From the NCBI GenBank assembly GCA_025093555.1, contig JAIWNF010000127.1, positions 1-46,731 on the forward strand: a DNA stretch of 46,731 nt. Reading direction: 5' to 3'. The DNA comes from Circinella umbellata (taxonomy: Eukaryota; Mucoromycota; Mucoromycetes; Mucorales; Lichtheimiaceae). Under the pieces are notes generated by a model, which had not been told where the DNA came from, did no database searches, and worked only from the letters and a program-made list of their open reading frames with translations. The translations under genes and the position numbers were made by a program. Below, piece by piece: positions 44,337 through 46,731 of this stretch (within the stretch, counting starts at the first letter, position 1; each line of letters opens with the position of its first letter).

Positions 44337-44497
44337 CACGCATTCAGCCAGCATGTTTAATTAATCATATTCCTACATTATTTCTTTAATAACTTAGTTT
44401 TTTTCTCTCTTTAGTAATTGGTTAATATATAGAATTTCTTTCACACATCCTAATTTTGGGACAATAAATTTCTTCTACAAAAAAAATAAAAATAAAC

Positions 44498-44849
44498 AAA
44501 GTATGACGTATCTTTAATTATGCTTTGCTGACATTTCGTGTATTTCCCTATTTGGACCATGATTTATAAGAACACAGAAGTCTGTCTTCTATAATGATAT
44601 AAGGTTACAGCTGCGTAGATATATCATATCGTCAACCGCTCAAAGTCTAATCTTATATTCATAATTCACGCGACCATGACAAATATAAATCTTACGTATA
44701 CACATATCAATATATCCTACTGATAATAAGATTCATATAAATAGAGATAATATTTTATTTTAATAAACTTCAGTTCAATTATTGTTCTTTTGGGTCTCGT
44801 TGACTTTTTTAACGTCTCTTTTATTTTATTATATTTGATTGATATAACA
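44498..44849 (+). repeat. Truncated LTR of the B family, inverted
   Basis: Matches the reverse complement of the B LTRs from GTATNNCGTATCTTTAATTA to GATATAACA at 44849. About 65 bp of the LTR start is missing, where the LINE tail lies. It carries substitutions relative to both B LTRs, so it is an older copy. Confidence 0.88.
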
Positions 44850-45029
44850 AATACTAATTATACTTTTTTTTATACTGTAGCTTCTTTTCTCATTTATTAC
44901 TATCAGTTCATTCCTTTTTTGCATATGATTTAAAAAAAACATCAATGCACACACAATAAAAACAATTCTCAATACGCGAACAAGTTTAACAATAATAATC
45001 GCCCCAAAACAATGCATTAAATAACCAGA
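44850..45029. other. AT-rich spacer after the LTR fragment
   Basis: No gene seen; poly-A/T tracts and CA-rich words only. Confidence 0.4.
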
Positions 45030-46010
45030 AGCATCTATCGCTCTATTTATTCATCATCTGGAGATATTGCACCTCTTGATATTGGAAAACACATACAAAC
45101 TACAGATTATTCTCACTCAATTAATCGTCTCAGTCTGTTTTTTTTGAAACAACATCAATTATGACGAATCATTCTACTATTTTCAATGCCATCAAACAAT
45201 TTCATTCAGCTCATCTTCTTGGTGTTCAACTTCGTTTCAAAGATAAACAAGTAGGCATTGAAATCACACCACGCGATACTGGTCAACGTCCAACCTTGTC
45301 TACTACTGGTTTATCATCAAAGGTCAAAACTATCCTTGGTACTCCTGCATTACATAAAGGCTCTGGTTTTGATTATCATCAACTTATATGACCTCCCTCA
45401 CGTTCCAATAAATGATTTGATTCAAGCTATTCAACATATATACTTCAACCCTATGGATGCATCTTAGACATTAGTCTTTTCCTGTCTACTCCTCATAATT
45501 TTTTTATGGGCCAAGGATATATCTCCCTCAATGTTACATACTCTGATGAACCATTGTCAACACATACTTTGCTTTACCCTAGTCTTAATCATAAAAGTCA
45601 GAGCTTTTTGGAAAGGCTCTCCTCCATATTGTCATATATGCCATGAAGATACACACGAAGAAGAAGTCTATCCTAAAGCCAAGTCTCATAATGTTCAAGC
45701 TTGCTCTCTTTATGGAGATTATGGTCATCTATCTATCAACTGCCCCCAATAAGAAGTAGTTGAGGTAGCTCAGTAACAACATATAGGTTCCACAACAGGT
45801 TCGGTGCGGTGCCACCTGAATTAAATGAAGGTTCACTTGGTGTTGGTCTTCAGTTCAAGCAGTTTATTTGGTAATGCTGATCAAGACAGTGATGACGATT
45901 TTTCTTCAGCACTACCATCTCCCAACATAGAAATTGACCAAGAGGGATCACTTAATACTAATCCTTCTTTGAATAATGCCCAACAAAAATAAGCCAAAGG
46001 ACTTACTGCT
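45030..46010 (+). pseudogene. LINE ORF1 fragment with degenerate zinc knuckles
   Basis: Pieces in shifting frames: SIYSSSGDIAPLDIGKHIQT, FNAIKQFHSAHLLGVQLRFK, PHVPINDLIQAIQHIYFNP, FFMGQGYISLNVTYSDEPLS, then PPYCHICHEDTHEEE and ACSLYGDYGHLSINCP. The last two resemble two CCHC knuckles in which Cys positions are lost (Tyr in VYP; Tyr in SLYG). The part to about 46010 is acidic and Asn-rich (NADQDSDDDFSSALPSPNIE). It resembles ORF1 proteins of fungal LINEs and is not continuous with the LINE on its left. Confidence 0.6.
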
Positions 46011-46342
46011 GCGTTATACCAATGATTCCAACTTTCTCTCCCTTGGAATCACCAACTATTACTTTTGGTACTACAGGTAACCATATCTCCACTGGCTCAC
46101 AAAAGTGTTCGTCACTCTATCACTTTTTCTCTTCTTACTTCTCTATCTCAGTAACTACTAACACCAAAGAGACATAATATATACCAAAAGAATCACAAAT
46201 TAAATATGAATCTGAATTTTAATTGGAAGCGGAGATTAAATAATAATATTTTTTAAAAAACAGCTACCAAAGATAATATACTGACGAACACTTTTTGTGA
46301 GCACCTTTTAAATATTAGAAATAATGATAAATAATTTTTATT
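46011..46342. other. Spacer, no gene seen
   Basis: AT-rich; holds no recognisable reading frame. It separates LINE debris from the Tc1 fragment. Confidence 0.45.
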
Positions 46343-46655
46343 TTAGTAGTCTGTCCATAATCCTTTTTGCTGAATAACTTGTTCTACTCGTCGTGGCATT
46401 GTATATATGTATTTTTGGCACTCTTCAGCTGTAATATCATACCAAATTTTGGATGAACGCTCAAATAACTCATCTAAATTTGCAGCTGGCTTATTATAGT
46501 TATTATAAGTCTTCTTTTTAATAATGCCCACATATTTCAATTGGATTCAAATCAGGTGACTGGGGAGGCCATTCCATGACCTTAAAATCTTGTTTTGTAA
46601 CCATTCTTGTACAATTTTAGCTGTATGCTTGGGATCATTATCTTGCATTGCAGCC
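46343..46655 (-). pseudogene. Tc1 transposase C-terminal fragment
   Basis: The frame pieces MQDNDPKHTAKIVQEWLQNK, then EWPPQSPDLNPIE, then LDELFERSSKIWYDITAEEC and MPRRVEQVIQQKGLWTDY are the classic Tc1 end, with the second Asp (QDNDPKH) and Glu (NPIE) of the triad. Two 1-nt frameshifts are visible: near 46590 and near 46545. The N-terminal half is absent; sequence from 46656 to the window end shows no coding match. It is unrelated to the TE1-3 family. Confidence 0.85.
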
Positions 46656-46731
46656 GGTGTGGATGTTTTATATTAAATTTATAAGTAGATATATTTATTC
46701 AGCTACAACAGATGCTTATGTATTTTATAGT
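46656..46731. other. Window edge, no feature seen
   Basis: Short AT-rich stretch beyond the Tc1 fragment. Confidence 0.3.

Larger units (their letters stand above)
39939..44497 (+). mobile_element. LINE (non-LTR retrotransposon), decayed
   Basis: Order: ORF1 remnant, endonuclease, reverse transcriptase, zinc-finger tail, then an A-rich tail (AAAAAAAATAAAAATAAAC) near 44478-44497. The APE-type endonuclease and zf-RVT end place it among L1/Tad-like LINEs; the clade is not decided. It lies between two LTR copies of the B family in inverted orientation. Confidence 0.8.

Noticed and set aside
45755..45825. tRNA-like words GGTAGCTCAGT and GGTTCGGTGC
   Set aside because: The two boxes are too close for a tRNA and no cloverleaf arms can be paired.

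Overview
This window looks like a transposon graveyard in a fungal nuclear genome, most likely an early-diverging fungus of the Mucoromycota/Mucorales type. The basis is AT-rich DNA, short GT-AG introns (38-158 bp) with CTAAT-like branch points, poly-A/T rich spacers, and protein families typical of such genomes (chromovirus retrotransposons, Tc1/mariner and Harbinger transposases, and a large exonuclease-transposase family). I see no convincing host housekeeping gene. Only one small gene (4733-5485) might be a host gene. No rRNA, tRNA or CRISPR was found.

Layout. (1) 1-4075: a PIF/Harbinger transposon with a SANT/Myb-like gene (+) and a convergent transposase gene (-). The transposase is broken by one TAG stop and by a 733-bp MITE with a 9-bp target duplication. 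(2) 4076-7013: the small gene, a 205-bp satellite array and empty AT-rich DNA. (3) 7014-24530: two copies of an HMG-box-like repeat gene (here HMG-1 and HMG-2) that bracket a Russian-doll nest. HMG-2 holds a Tc1/mariner-like element (TE1). TE1 holds an 11.6-kb interval that is itself an element (called ExoT here: 25-bp inverted ends starting GGCGCGGATAA, 8-bp duplication ATATTTTT). ExoT holds two further copies of the TE1 family: TE2 just upstream of its start codon and TE3 inside its last exon. ExoT encodes a roughly 1507-codon protein in which a DEDDy 3'-5' exonuclease domain lies between the second Asp and the Glu of a DDE transposase core. TE1 and TE2 together form a nearly perfect 1.7-kb inverted repeat. 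TE3 carries an intact 709-aa transposase.

(4) 24531-31728: a 5'-truncated Ty3/Gypsy-type retrotransposon (A) interrupted by a 5.0-kb Tc1/mariner-like element. That element has roughly 430-bp inverted ends, each built from about 16 degenerate copies of a 22-bp motif, and carries two convergent transposase genes, one of which lacks catalytic residues. (5) 31729-39938: the 3' part of a second gypsy element (C), abutted by a full-length LTR-to-LTR chromovirus (B), both on the minus strand. (6) 39939-46731: a decayed LINE with endonuclease, reverse transcriptase and zinc-knuckle tail, an inverted LTR fragment, LINE ORF1 debris, and a Tc1 fragment at the window edge.

The nesting gives a relative order of insertion and lets element ends and target duplications be read directly. 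Decay takes two forms. Most nonsense codons fit C-to-T (or G-to-A) transitions. In element B single-base deletions are numerous, and its two LTRs differ by five 1-nt deletions and no substitutions, which may reflect sequence error rather than evolution. Names such as ExoT, TE1-3, HMG-1/2 and A/B/C are labels for this report only.
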